In this document: positions 39,969 through 51,109 of the stretch, in pieces
Numbering within the stretch: position 1 is the stretch's first letter
Layout of the letters: the number at the start of each line of letters is the position of its first letter
DNA from: an uncultured Methylophilaceae bacterium
GTDB lineage: Bacteria > Pseudomonadota > Gammaproteobacteria > Burkholderiales > Methylophilaceae
Assembly: GCA_905182075.1 (NCBI GenBank)
Contig: CAJIZS010000001.1
Location: forward strand, 248,001-312,000
Reading direction: 5' to 3'
DNA length: 64,000 bases
The notes under the pieces: generated by a model
The model's database searches: none
The model's input: only the letters and a program-made list of their open reading frames with translations
Told to the model about the DNA's origin: nothing
Position numbers and translations under genes: made by a program

Positions 39969-40424
39969 CTATAAATCAGGATCTAAGCGTGCTTTTTCAA
40001 TATTGTCAAAGTTAATCTCTATCAAAGTAGACTCAATTCCAATAATTACTAAATTACCTTTAGTTCCTACTAAATTACCTCTAAAATTTTTTCTACCATC
40101 TTCTAAACCATGTGCTTTTATTCTTACTTTTTCACCTTTAAAGCGGTCGAAGTCTTTTAAGTTTTTTATTACCCTATCAACACCAGGTGAAGAAACTTCA
40201 AGTCTGTCGTAATCAATATCTTCCTCAACAGTTAAAACATGATTTAACTGATTACTCACCTCTACGCAGTCATCGATACTGACAGACCCACCTTTATCAA
40301 TATAAACTCTTAATAATTGACCATGATTAATGATTTCTAAATCAACAAACTCGAAACCTAAATGAGTTACAGTTTTGTTAATCAGGAACTCAAGGTCGTC
40401 AGTCAATTTATTGCTCCTTATCAT
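39969..40424 (-). CDS. rimP: Ribosome maturation factor RimP
   Basis: Intact 151 residues: HLGFEFVDLEIINHGQLLRVYIDKGGSVSIDDCVEVSNQL is the alpha/beta N-domain, DYDRLEVSSPGVDRVIKNLKDF the conserved SSPG loop, and FRGNLVGTKGNLVIIGI the Sm-like C-domain. Assists 30S assembly. First gene of the rimP-nusA-infB operon. Confidence 0.97.
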   Translation of the reverse strand: MIRSNKLTDDLEFLINKTVTHLGFEFVDLEIINHGQLLRVYIDKGGSVSIDDCVEVSNQLNHVLTVEEDIDYDRLEVSSPGVDRVIKNLKDFDRFKGEKVRIKAHGLEDGRKNFRGNLVGTKGNLVIIGIESTLIEINFDNIEKARLDPDL

Positions 40425-40436
40425 ATTGGTTCTAGA

Positions 40437-40462
40437 TAAAAAAAAATGGGCTCAAGGCCCAT
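40437..40462 (-). terminator. Terminator between tyrS and rimP
   Basis: On the minus strand ATGGGC-CTTGA-GCCCAT is followed by a run of nine T. It lies just after the tyrS stop and 13 bases before the rimP start, so most rimP transcripts should start within or downstream of it, or read through. Confidence 0.8.
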
Positions 40463-40474
40463 ATATTGCGAGTA

Positions 40475-41671
40475 TTATATCAAAAAATTAGTCGGATTAA
40501 TACAATTTAAAGATTGATTTGCAAATTTTCTTTTACCGACTTGAATAATAAAGTTTACCCCAGGCTCGATAAATAATTTGGGGTTATCTATTTTTTTTCC
40601 ATCAATTTTTATTCCTCCCCCCTTGATTAATCGAATGGCTTCAGAAGTGCTTTCAACAAAATTAATATGTTTAAGTAACTTTGGTACAGTAAAACTTAGG
40701 GTGACAAAATATTTTCAAACATGCACGTGTAAACGTCGGCGCTGCTTTTACTTCTGCAGCTTCTGCACTGTCTTTTCCAAAAAAATTAACTAACCAATTC
40801 TTTTGCAAACTCTACTTTAATATTCTTTGGATTTTCTCCTTCTTTTACCCTGTTCCTCCAAGCTTTGATATTTTTTTCCGGCTCTAATGATAACAATTCG
40901 ATATAACGCCACATCACAGTTTTCTATTGTTGCACCAGTTGTAATAATATCATCAACTAATAAAATATTATTTAAAGATTTAGACATTTTTTGAACTCCG
41001 TCTAAGCCCTCCAGCAATGGCATCATTAAAATACATTGTTGTGGTTTACCATAATATTTTTGGAGTTCTCGGCCCATCAATAAATTAAATTTTTGATCCG
41101 TTCCACCAATCTCAATATCAGCATTTAACTCCACTGAATCAAAACCTTGAAGAAGCGGATATAAAAACTCATGAATCGCTATGCTTTGATTGGCATTGTA
41201 ACGTTTATTAAAGTCATCTCTTTCAAGCATTCTTGCTACATTATATTTGGATGCAAGTCCTATAAGACCATCAGCTCCTAACTTATCACACCACTCTGAA
41301 TTAAAAACAATCTCTGTCTTTTTTTTATCCAGTATCTTAAAAACCTGCTTACTATAAGATTCAGCATTTTTTAAAACATCATTTTTTGAAAGTGGTGGTC
41401 GAGTTGCGTTTTTTCCAGTAGGGTCACCAATTAGCCCCGTAAAATCTCCAATTAAAAAAAAGACATGGTGGCCTAAATCCTGAAGCTGACGCAACTTATT
41501 AAGTAAAACGGTATGCCCCAAATGAAGGTCTGGTGCAGTTGGATCAAACCCCGCTTTTATTCTTAAAGGGCCGCCTTTTTGTAATTTTTTAACCAATTCA
41601 GATTCAACTAAAAGTTCATCTGCTCCCCTTAAAAATATACTCAATGTTTCTTTAATATCCAAAATACTCAT
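40475..41671 (-). CDS. tyrS: Tyrosyl-tRNA synthetase (frameshifted, internal patch)
   Basis: Class I enzyme. [19 protein letters not shown] carries the HIGH motif (HLGH), [16 protein letters not shown] follows, and [11 protein letters not shown] contains KMSKS. The long HLGH spacing marks the TyrRS-II type usual in Proteobacteria. Directly after KMSKSLNN a phosphoribosyltransferase motif ([17 protein letters not shown]) takes the place of the expected IG-x-E-x-(A/P)-x-x-MFGKIMSI segment. Native sequence resumes with [35 protein letters not shown] and a C-terminal S4-like domain ([27 protein letters not shown]). About 399 codons. Confidence 0.92.
40912..40968 (-). other. Phosphoribosyltransferase (ComF-like) patch inside tyrS
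   Basis: [20 protein letters not shown] is the PRPP-binding loop of type I phosphoribosyltransferases; the IITTGAT-(I/L)-E-x-C wording is typical of ComF-family proteins. It has no role in a synthetase and replaces a conserved TyrRS segment of similar size. Confidence 0.7.
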
Positions 41672-41781
41672 CTCTTTTTATTCAATATCTTTAATTCTAT
41701 CTTAAATACTGCCCTAAGATAAAGTTACTGTTTTTAAAAAATTTGCTTGAGTAAATTAATAAATAGGGCAAAATTTAGATT

Positions 41782-42872
41782 ATGAAAAATTCTTCATTAC
41801 TATTTGGTGTAATGTCTGGAACAAGTCTTGACGGGATAGATGTCGTTCTAGTAGGTATAAGCGATAATATAATCAATATTATTGATTTTCAACACCGTCC
41901 TTATTCGCCTGAAATTCGCTCGGAAATTTTAAATCTTCATTCTCCACAGCACAATGATCTTGAAGAAAGTATATTTTTATCTAAGTCTCACGCCAAAATA
42001 ACTGCTGACTGTATTAATACAATTTTAAAAAAACGAAATTTTAACCCTAAAGATATACTTGCAATTGGTTACCATGGTCAAACTATCAGACACAACCCAG
42101 TTGCTGAATATTCAATTCAAATTGGAGAAAGAACTGAAAGCTTGTATTTTTACATGTGGCCTTTTCATTTTATACTTGCAATTGGAGTAGCTGGTGGTCA
42201 AGGAGCCCCGTTAGTGCCTGCATTTCACAAAGAAATATTTTCTTCTAAATCTAAAAATCGAGGAATAATAAATATTGGTGGCAAAATTCAATCGATTTAT
42301 TCATTTGCTAAAAAAGTTTATTGGCCATGACTGTGGTCCAGGGAATATTCTAATGGATCATTGGATTAAGGAGAACAAAAATATAAATTTTGATAAATCT
42401 ATATCTTTCCATAATTTTGGGTACAGGTCTTGATGTGTTTCTTAAAGACTGCCTCAAAGAAAAATTTTTTATTAAAAAGCCTCCGAAAAGCACAGGTCGT
42501 GATTTATTTAATCTACCATGGATAAAAAATCTCATAAAAAAAAATTATGCTCCCGCCGACATACAAAGAACCCTTCTGGAACTTACCGCTATCACCATAG
42601 TAGAGAATGTAAACAAGTTTTGTAACGATATTGATGAGTTATATGTTTGCGGAGGCGGAGGAGAAAATAAATTTCTATTAGAAAGACTCGGGGTATTAAC
42701 AAATATCAATATAAAAAAAACAGATAGTTTAAACATCCCCGCTCAACAAGTTGAAACAGTAGCCTTTGCGTGGCTTGCCCAAAAAACAATTAATAAGGAC
42801 TTTAATAATTCTCCTTCTGTCACAGGAGCTAGGGGGTTGAGAGTACTTGGCGCCATTCAGACAGAAATATAG
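41782..42872 (+). CDS. anmK: Anhydro-N-acetylmuramic acid kinase (frameshifted)
   Basis: Phosphorylates 1,6-anhydro-MurNAc during peptidoglycan recycling. LLFGVMSGTSLDGIDVVLV is the family start (ATP loop with catalytic Asp), AIGYHGQTIRHNP, AGGQGAPLVPAFHKEIF and RGIINIGG follow; the C-lobe has KKPPKSTGRDLFNLPWI, DELYVCGGGGENKFLLERL and VETVAFAWLA. Bases 42123-42190 encode RTESLYFYMWPFHFILAIGV where family members have NGSLLAELTGI-like wording, perhaps another patch. Breaks near 42300 and 42410. About 363 codons. Confidence 0.9.
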
Positions 42873-42909
42873 TTCAAATGCCAGAAGATAGAAAAATTTA
42901 TAAGACTTT

Positions 42910-44163
42910 ATGGATACAAAAAAAGCTAAGCTAATAATAGATAAAAAAGAAATTGATTTGAATATTATTGAAGGAACAATAAGCACACTTTTATTGATAT
43001 AAATAAAGTGGGTATATATGGTCATTCAGGAGGTGGTTTTATGTCAACTGCTGCGATTTTAGTTTATCCGGATTTTTTTAAAGTAGCTTACTCCCAAGCA
43101 GGAAATCACGATAATTCAATGTACAATAGTTGGTGGAGTTAGATGTTTCATATTTACTAATGAATGGTGAGCTACCTAATTCTAGAGAAAAAGAACGATA
43201 CACCGATACAATCAACCAAAATAGATTATTACACGATCAACTTAATAATGTTTTTAGAGGGTTCAGAAGAGACGCTCATCCAATGGCACTAATGGTTGGT
43301 GTTGTAGGTTCAATGTCAGCATTCTATTTTGATAACATGAATGTTAACAATAAAAACCATCGAAAGTTAGCAGCAGATAGATTACTAGCAAAAATGCCTA
43401 CAATTGCAGCTTGGAGTTATACCTATAGCCTAGGATTACCTTTTGTATATCCAAAAAATGATCTCAGTCACTCTGGTAACTTTCTAAATATGATGTTTTC
43501 AAGTCCCAATAAAAAATATCTTACAAACCCAGTTCTTACTAGAGCACTTGAAAAAATACTTATTCTTCATGCTGACCACGAACAAAATGCTTCGACCTCA
43601 ACAGTAAGGCTTGTTGGTTCATCAGGAGCAAATCCTTATGCTTGTATAGCCGCAGGGATTGCCTCTCTTGGGGGACCGGCCCATGGTGGCGCGAATGAGG
43701 CTACGTTAAAAATGTTAAATGAAATTCGAAATGAAACTCGTATTTCTGAATACATAAAAAGAGCTAAAGATAAAGATGATGAATTCCGTTTAATGGGCTT
43801 TGGCCATAGAGTATATAAAAACGACCCAAGATCTATCATTATGAAACAAACTTGTCATGAAGTTTTAGATGAATTATTTCTATTGAATATTACCCAAACC
43901 ATTTTATTAGACTTGAAAAGGAAGCTCTTGAAGATTCATATTTCATTGAGAGAAAGTTATATCCTAATGTTGATTTTTACTCAGGCATTGTAATGAGAGC
44001 TATAGGTATCCCTTTTTCAATGTTTACTGCTGTTTTTGCTTTAGCTAGAACAGCTGGTTGGGTTGCTCATTTGAACCAAATACTAGCTGATGATTTGTCT
44101 AAAATAAGTCACCGTAGACAAGTTGATATTAGTAAATTTAGAAGAGGCATTCCAAACAACTAA
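42910..44163 (+). CDS. gltA: Citrate synthase (frameshifted, internal patch)
   Basis: Condenses oxaloacetate and acetyl-CoA. Start [73 protein letters not shown] (catalytic His), [15 protein letters not shown] (second His), [16 protein letters not shown] and [20 protein letters not shown] are classic type II citrate synthase motifs, and it ends GIPNN at 44163. Between residues about 33 and 78 the native YDPGFMSTA...YRGYPIEQLA region is replaced by an S9 peptidase piece. Frame breaks near 42985, 43139 and 43890. Stops overlap with erpA. Confidence 0.93.
43007..43138 (+). other. S9-family peptidase fragment inside gltA
   Basis: Encodes [20 protein letters not shown] then [26 protein letters not shown] is a nucleophile elbow (here Ser) of prolyl-oligopeptidase-type S9 enzymes and SQAGNHDN is typical of flavobacterial members. 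Citrate synthase and this peptidase share GFMSTA (43035-43052), which is probably where the consensus jumped. Confidence 0.75.
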
Positions 44164-44510
44164 GCTGAAAAAGAAGAGCCACAGCCACAAGTTGTTGTTG
44201 CATTGGGGTTTTTAATTACAAATTGTGACCCCTGAACATTGTCTTGATAGTCGATTTCTGCACCTGTTAAATACTGTAAGCTCATCGGATCAACTAAAAG
44301 AGTGACAGTATCTTTAGTAACTTGTGTATCATCTTCGTTAGCAGCCTCTTCAAAAGTGAATCCATATTGAAACCCGGAACAACCGCCACCGCTGACAAAA
44401 ACTCTAAGCTTTAGGTCAGGACTTCCTTCTTCTACAATTAAATCCTTAACTTTTTTTACTGCATTATCATCATACCTGCACTGTATAATTAATATTTGTG
44501 CTGACATCAT
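44160..44510 (-). CDS. erpA: Iron-sulfur cluster insertion protein ErpA
   Basis: A-type carrier delivering Fe-S clusters. [40 protein letters not shown] holds the first cysteine and [10 protein letters not shown] the final CxC. About 116 residues. The first 14 ([14 protein letters not shown]) do not look like ErpA (usual: PLVFTDNA), so the start may be damaged. On the same strand downstream of the bactofilin; overlaps the convergent gltA stop. Confidence 0.93.
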   Translation of the reverse strand: MMSAQILIIQCRYDDNAVKKVKDLIVEEGSPDLKLRVFVSGGGCSGFQYGFTFEEAANEDDTQVTKDTVTLLVDPMSLQYLTGAEIDYQDNVQGSQFVIKNPNATTTCGCGSSFSA

Positions 44511-44524
44511 ATACTCCTAATCTT

Positions 44525-44965
44525 TTATTTTTTATTTGGACGACTCATTTTTTTTACAATTTTTTCTTTTAAAGTTAAACTATCTTTCTGCTTGGTAGCC
44601 TCTTTTCTTGAAAGTAAAATTCCATTCACTCTTGCTCCAGCATGAATTTCAATATTTTTGAGTATCGAGTTATCTAGACTATCAAGCCAACCCCAAGTAT
44701 TAAACGAATTATACATAACCATTGCTCGTACTGAACAACCTCTCGCAACAAGATTTTCAACTAAATGCGAACCTATCCCATTATCAATGTCCCCCCAGCA
44801 TCACCGAGTACTGTAAGGTCCCCGATAATCTTTCCGTCTAGGCGCAATCCGCCTGAATAAGTTGTATCACCCTTAATTGTTATATCCCTATCAATCAAAG
44901 TTGTAATTGCACCAAATTTTCTTTTTTTCTTAAAACATGATTATTTTCTTTTCCCAACAATTTTT

Positions 44966-44970
<5 letters not shown>
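44525..44970 (-). CDS. Bactofilin (frameshifted, internal patch)
   Basis: Starts MKKLLGKENNHVL, then FGAITTLIDRDITIKGDTTYSGGLRLDGKIIGDLTVLGD, the right-handed beta-helix repeat (G-x-(I/L)-x-G-D) of bactofilins. The C-terminal tail returns at ILKNIEIHAGARVNGILL. The middle of the helix (44655-44785) is replaced by a sugar-nucleotide dehydratase piece. Bactofilins polymerise without nucleotides into membrane-linked scaffolds for cell-wall enzymes. Overlaps the upstream membrane gene as ATGA. About 148 codons. The argC-(membrane protein)-bactofilin-erpA order is usual in Betaproteobacteria. Confidence 0.8.
44655..44790 (-). other. NAD-dependent dehydratase fragment inside the bactofilin gene
   Basis: Encodes GIGSHLVENLVARGCSVRAM then VMYNSFNTWGWLDSL. 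G-x-IGSHLVE-x-L is a Rossmann start and YNSFN-x-WGWLD is characteristic of LegB-type UDP-N-acetylhexosamine 4,6-dehydratases. It is unrelated to the beta-helix on either side. Confidence 0.72.
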
Positions 44971-46349
<1,379 letters not shown>

Positions 46350-46390
46350 TAGTCTCTATTCTAATCTCTTATTAAAAAAATATCTCAATC

Positions 46391-46425
46391 ATAAAAAAAA
46401 GCCGCTTAAAAAGCGACTTTTTTGA
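46391..46425 (-). terminator. Terminator after rpsI
   Basis: On the minus strand GTCGCTT-TTT-AAGCGGC (one G-U pair) followed by eight T. It lies 8 bases past the rpsI stop, between rpsI and argC. Confidence 0.85.
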
Positions 46426-46432
46426 AGAAACT

Positions 46433-46825
46433 TTATCGTTTCGAGAATTGTTTTTTTCTTCTTGCTTTTCTTAGGCCAACTTTTTTACGTTCAACTTCCC
46501 GACTGTCGCGAGTTACATAGCCTGCTTTTGACAAATCTCCTCGTAGGGCAGCATCATAATCCATTAATGCACGAGTAATTCCATGCCTTACAGCTCCGGC
46601 CTGGCCTGACTCACCCCCGCCAGAAACGTTAACCTTAATATTAAAACTAGTTTGATTATTTGTAAGCTCAAGCGGTTGTTTTAAAATCATTTGAGAAGTA
46701 TGTCTTGAAAAATATTCTTCAACAGGCTTGCTATTTACTACTATGCTACCCTTTCCTGGTTCAATAAAAACTCTTGCAACAGAGCTTTTTCTTCTTCCTG
46801 TACCGTAATAATATTTACCTATCAT
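46433..46825 (-). CDS. rpsI: Ribosomal protein S9
   Basis: Intact 130 residues: [21 protein letters not shown] at the start, [23 protein letters not shown] in the core and the C-terminal tail [18 protein letters not shown] that reaches the P-site tRNA. Follows rplM by 13 bases. Confidence 0.98.
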   Translation of the reverse strand: MIGKYYYGTGRRKSSVARVFIEPGKGSIVVNSKPVEEYFSRHTSQMILKQPLELTNNQTSFNIKVNVSGGGESGQAGAVRHGITRALMDYDAALRGDLSKAGYVTRDSREVERKKVGLRKARRKKQFSKR

Positions 46826-46838
46826 TTTAATCCTGTAT

Positions 46839-47268
46839 TTATAAAGTTGTTAATTGAGGTTGTTGAGCAGTATGTTGATGCTTTGCATCAGGATAAACTT
46901 TCATCTTTTTAACCATAGCATATCCAAGTGGTCCTTTTGGAAGCATACCTTTAACTGCTTTTTCTAAAGCTCTTCCAGGAAACCTAGCTTGGAGTTTAGT
47001 AAAATTTGTAGAATAAAGTCCACCAGGAAAACCTGTATGTCTATGATAAATTTTATCCTCAGCCTTGTTGCCTGTTACTTTAATTTGCTCTGCATTTATT
47101 CACAACAATATAATCACCAGTGTCAACATGGGGAGTGTAGATAGTTTTATGCTTCCCTCTGAGTCTGTGGGCAATACCACTTGCTAATCTTCCAAGTGTC
47201 GCATCTTTTGCATCAACTAAAAGCCAATCTCTTTTAACTTCATGTGATTTAGCAGAAACTGTTTTCAT
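46839..47268 (-). CDS. rplM: Ribosomal protein L13 (frameshifted)
   Basis: [41 protein letters not shown] and [13 protein letters not shown] give the N-terminal half; after a break near 47090, [43 protein letters not shown] and [13 protein letters not shown] complete L13. About 142 residues. Head of the rplM-rpsI operon. Confidence 0.97.
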
Positions 47269-47294
47269 TCTCTTAATACCTTAGTTAATTTAAT

Positions 47295-48204
47295 TCAAGA
47301 GGCGAATTTTAGTCTATTTATAGTCTCATTGTCAATGTTTTCATTAGCAGCAGCTTGAGAAAAGACTAAAAGAAAACCAAGAAAAATAAAAAAACCAATA
47401 ATTATTTAACAGAAAAGCTTTGAAATTTTTCTCAGAATTTAGTTTTTTACTAAGATTGCAATTATATAAAGCAATAAATATAGCTATTAGCAACGCCAAA
47501 TAATATTGATAAGAAAATTTCTCCATAAGACCTATTAAACATAGAATGAAAAACATTGATAAGTAGGATAAGAATATTATTTTTATCGTCATCCCTTGAA
47601 ATGTGAGGGGAACTGAATAGATATTTAACGCTCTATCGTCACTCATATCACTTACTGCATAATGAGAATCATAAGCTATTGCCCAAAATATGTTTGCTGC
47701 AAATAACAAAAAGGCCTGTGATGGGATTTGATTTTGTACAGCAGAAAAAGCTATAAGAATTCCAAAGCCAAAAGTAATGCCGAGGAATAATTGTGGCATA
47801 CAAAAAAACCGCTTTGTGAGTGGGTAGCTAATTACAAATAACAAAGCTACAAATGCAAGTTGTATAGAAAGTAAATTTAACTGAAACACCAAAACAAAGG
47901 AAGATAGACATAAACCTAAAATAATACTAGCGCGGAGTTAGATGAAATTTCTCCAGTAGCAAGAGGCCTTTGCTGAGTTCTTACGATGTGCTTATCAATT
48001 TTTCGATCTGCAAAATCATTTATAACGCACCCAGCAGTTCTCATTATAAAAACTCCTGAAGTGAAAATGAACAATATATCTAAATCAGGCCATCCATCTG
48101 CACTTAGAAATAAAGCCCAATATGTTGGCCATAATAGTAGTAATGACCCAATAGGCTTATCAAGCCTCATTAAGCGAATTAAAAACTAATATCTTATTTT
48201 TCAA
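47295..48204 (-). CDS. ubiA: 4-hydroxybenzoate polyprenyltransferase UbiA (frameshifted)
   Basis: Membrane prenyltransferase of ubiquinone synthesis. [24 protein letters not shown] is the family start, [31 protein letters not shown] holds the first Asp-rich site, and [15 protein letters not shown] the second (D-x-x-Y/A-x-x-x-D-x-x-D). Several membrane helices follow. Breaks near 47900 and 47390; after the second the end reads [24 protein letters not shown] at 48204 overlapping the ubiC stop gives the best N-terminus. About 303 codons. Confidence 0.92.
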
Positions 48205-48709
48205 GAAATTCTATCCCTTCTATGCTGCTCAGAAAGACCTCAGTTAATAAGGCTTTTTGCCCCCTATGATTAAATACAGACTTTCTAGCCATTATTCTGC
48301 CCCTCTCAAAAATTTTGTAAGCATTTAGTCTTTTAATTAATTCGTCATTATCGGATAAATTTTTAAAAACAAAATTTGACCTTAAAATACACTTCTTGTT
48401 AAAAACAATTTCTGATAAAGGACTATTTTTGAGATTTTTAACTCTTCCCCAAAAACCTCTTAAATACTTTTTTGGAATTACTGTTAATGTTTGATTTTCT
48501 CCAATTATTAATGCTTCCCTTATATATAAATCCCCAGTATTTTTCTTTTGAAAAAAAACTTTTTCGTCATTAAAAGCTTTAATATGCCGTCCTTTTAATT
48601 CTTTTATTCTAAATGGCATGATGTTTATTATCTTATTGCTAAGCGAGCCCTTATCTTTGACCCAAGGATTAAGGTTCACTCCTATTTTAATATTTACTTG
48701 CCACCTCAT
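48194..48709 (-). CDS. ubiC: Chorismate lyase UbiC
   Basis: Cleaves chorismate to 4-hydroxybenzoate and pyruvate, feeding UbiA. Intact 171 residues. VNLNPWVKDKGSLSNKII matches the W-x-x-D-xGSLT start; LYIREALIIGENQTLTVIP contains the active-site Arg, and RIMARKSVFNHRGQKALLTEVFL the C-terminal W/ARRS-F and Glu motif. Overlaps ubiA by 11 bases and lies three bases after recG. Confidence 0.9.
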   Translation of the reverse strand: MRWQVNIKIGVNLNPWVKDKGSLSNKIINIMPFRIKELKGRHIKAFNDEKVFFQKKNTGDLYIREALIIGENQTLTVIPKKYLRGFWGRVKNLKNSPLSEIVFNKKCILRSNFVFKNLSDNDELIKRLNAYKIFERGRIMARKSVFNHRGQKALLTEVFLSSIEGIEFLEK

Positions 48710-48712
48710 TTA

Positions 48713-50728
48713 TTATGCTCTTGATAATAATTCATAATTTTTTAACCACCTATCCAAATGCAAAAATGGCTTATGTTCGTTTTTTAGCAAAATCTCTGCA
48801 TCTTTTTTAGCAATACTCAGTAAAGACTCATCTCTAGATAAATTAGCTATTCTTAAAGAAGGCAGGCCACTTTGCTTTAAACCTAAAAATTCTCCTGGGC
48901 CTCTTAGTCTTAAGTCTTCCTCTGCAATAATAAAACCATCTGTATTTTCAAATATAACTTTCAATCGTTTTTTGGCGGTATCAGATAGTTTTTCCTTATA
49001 AAGTAAAATACAAGCTACTTTTTTCACCTCTCCCAATACGCCCTCTCAGTTGATGTAATTGGGATAAACCTAATCTCTCTGAATTTTCAATAATCATTAA
49101 TGTTGCATTTGGAACATCAACACCTACTTCTATAACTGTAGTAGCGACCATAATATTTATTTGGTTGTCTTGAAATTTTTGCATAATTTCTTTTTTTTCA
49201 TCTGATTTCATTCGCCCATGAATCAAACCAACATTACTTTAAAAGTATTTTTGATAAACTATTAAATGTATCGATTGCTGTTTGTAATTGAAGTGTCTCG
49301 CTATCCTCTATCAACGGACACACCCAATATGCCTGACTTCCTTGCTGACATAGATCTCTAATATTATCTAGTATCATCATTCGCCTTTCTTCTGAAAAGA
49401 GCTTGGTAATAATTGGAATTCTGCCGGGAGGAAGTTCATTTATAATTGATATCTCCATGTCAGCAAAATAACTCATTGATAATGTTCTTGGGATGGGAGT
49501 TGCACTCATCATTAGCTTATGTGGCTCATAACTTAAAATTTCTCTTAATTACTTTCCCTTAAAGTCTAGCTCTTTGCGCAACACCAAATCTATGCTGCTC
49601 ATCTATAATATAGAATCCAAGGTTTTTGAATTTTACGGCTTCTTGAAATAACGCGTGCGTACCTATTAACAAATTTATTCTTCCTGCCTCGAGTTTTTCA
49701 TAAATTTCTACCCTTGCCTTCGCTTTTATACTCCCTGTGAGTAATTCAACTTTAAAAGATAATGGTGATAACCATTTTTTTATTTTTTCATAATGTTGCC
49801 CTGAGAGAATTTCTGTTGGCGCCATAAATGCTACTTGATAACCATTACTTATTGCATGTAGGGCACCAAATAAAGCTACTAGAGTTTATAAGAAATCAGC
49901 TATCTTTAAACTCTAGAATTAATAATCTAATGAAAAATCTTTTTTTAACTCAGAAAAAGTAATCTTTTGTTGCTCTGTTAGATTAAACTTTAACTGTTGT
50001 AAAAATAATTCATATTTTTTTTTTGAAAATTCATTTCTTTGGTGCCTTTTTTTTTATTAATTCTAAATTATTTTTTAAGTATCCTTCTTTGTAATTCATC
50101 ATAAATTAATCTTTTATTTAAGAATAATAATTCAATAAACTTTTAGGAAATTTTTAGGTGGATTATGAATGCACTCTATTGCCTCAATAAAGGTAGGAAA
50201 TTTATTTTTTTTATAAATTTCAGGGAATAAATCATCGAATTGTTTCTTTGTTTTTTCTATCAGAATATATTTGTGAATTAATTTCCTTAAAGACTTCTGA
50301 GCCATTCCTGCAGTAACTGGGTAAACAGGGGTATATGTATTTGGAAGCGGCTCACCTTCATTAATAATTTTATATTGAGGATGAACCATTTCATAGAATA
50401 ACGCGTTCACCTTAACTTCTCCAAATACTCGAATTAATGCTCCCTCCTTAAGTTGCTTGATTTGACTTGGGTAAAAATTTAAAAACCTTATTTGAATCTC
50501 ACCTGTTTCATCTTTAATGTGCACACTCAAATTTTTTCTTGGTGCATATGAAATTTTTGTTTTAACAATCGTTCCCTGAATTTGTGATAACTCTCCAGGT
50601 TGGATTTCATCAATAGTCTTAATTTCAGTTTCATCAATACATTTTGAGGCATTTAAATTATGGACTAAATCAATACCTAGTTTTTTTAATTTTTTAGATT
50701 GTGACTCTGTAAATTTAATTGAAGCCAA
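48713..50728 (-). CDS. recG: ATP-dependent DNA helicase RecG (frameshifted, Walker A missing)
   Basis: Branch-migration helicase. The wedge/OB domain is clean ([36 protein letters not shown]). Helicase motifs: [15 protein letters not shown] (Ia), [26 protein letters not shown] (II/III), [37 protein letters not shown] (V) and [12 protein letters not shown] (VI). Between residue about 240 and [20 protein letters not shown] the region with Walker A (GDVGSGKT) is absent; bases 49879-49916 are a palindrome instead. Breaks near 50130, 49915, 49550, 49520, 49230 and 49010. About 672 codons. Confidence 0.93.
49879..49916. repeat. Inverted repeat at the lost Walker A site of recG
   Basis: CTAGAGTTTA (49879-49888) and TAAACTCTAG (49907-49916) are perfect ten-base arms around an 18-base loop. 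On the minus strand the last CTCTAGTAGC is native (TLVA), so the other arm may be a reverse-complement artefact of the junction. Confidence 0.6.
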
Positions 50729-50738
50729 TTTTTATAAT

Positions 50739-51109
50739 TTAATCTAACACCAAAAAACCATCAGCTTCAACTAATGAATCTTTTGGAAGTGATGCAATGT
50801 ATTACTTGTTAAATCATTAAACCTAAAGTCGATGGATTCTTCAATCACTTTAGGTAAATGTGATAAATCAGTTAAATAAATATTCAATTTAACAACGTCG
50901 TCAAAACTAGCGTCTGCTGCTTTTATAACCTGACTTAAATTTTCAAATACTTGATTAATTTGAGCCTCAATCCCATCTACTAGCTCCATTGTATTCGGAT
51001 CTAATGGAATCTGACCAGACAGGAAAACTATATTTCCCTTACGAATTGCTTGGCTGTAAGGCCCAATTGCTTCAGGGGCATTTTTTGAATTTATAGCTAT
51101 TTTTTTCAT
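50739..51109 (-). CDS. ridA: RidA family 2-iminobutanoate/2-iminopropanoate deaminase (C-terminal frameshift)
   Basis: [38 protein letters not shown], then [21 protein letters not shown] and [11 protein letters not shown] are the RidA fold. The clean frame ends at 50771; a shift restores [18 protein letters not shown] at 50739. The segment between ([12 protein letters not shown]) lacks the expected PAR-(A/S)T with its ligand-binding Arg, so it may be a local miscorrection. RidA hydrolyses reactive imines made by IlvA. Overlaps the spoT end. Confidence 0.9.

Noticed and set aside
40905-40975. A nucleotide-sensing insertion in tyrosyl-tRNA synthetase
   Set aside because: It replaces rather than adds to a conserved segment and is followed by a frame break.
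44655-44790. A bactofilin-dehydratase fusion
   Set aside because: Only the first Rossmann strands of the dehydratase are present and the beta-helix is interrupted mid-repeat.
49879-49916. Insertion-sequence end or attachment site in recG
   Set aside because: No transposase, target duplication or integrase nearby; one arm is native recG sequence.
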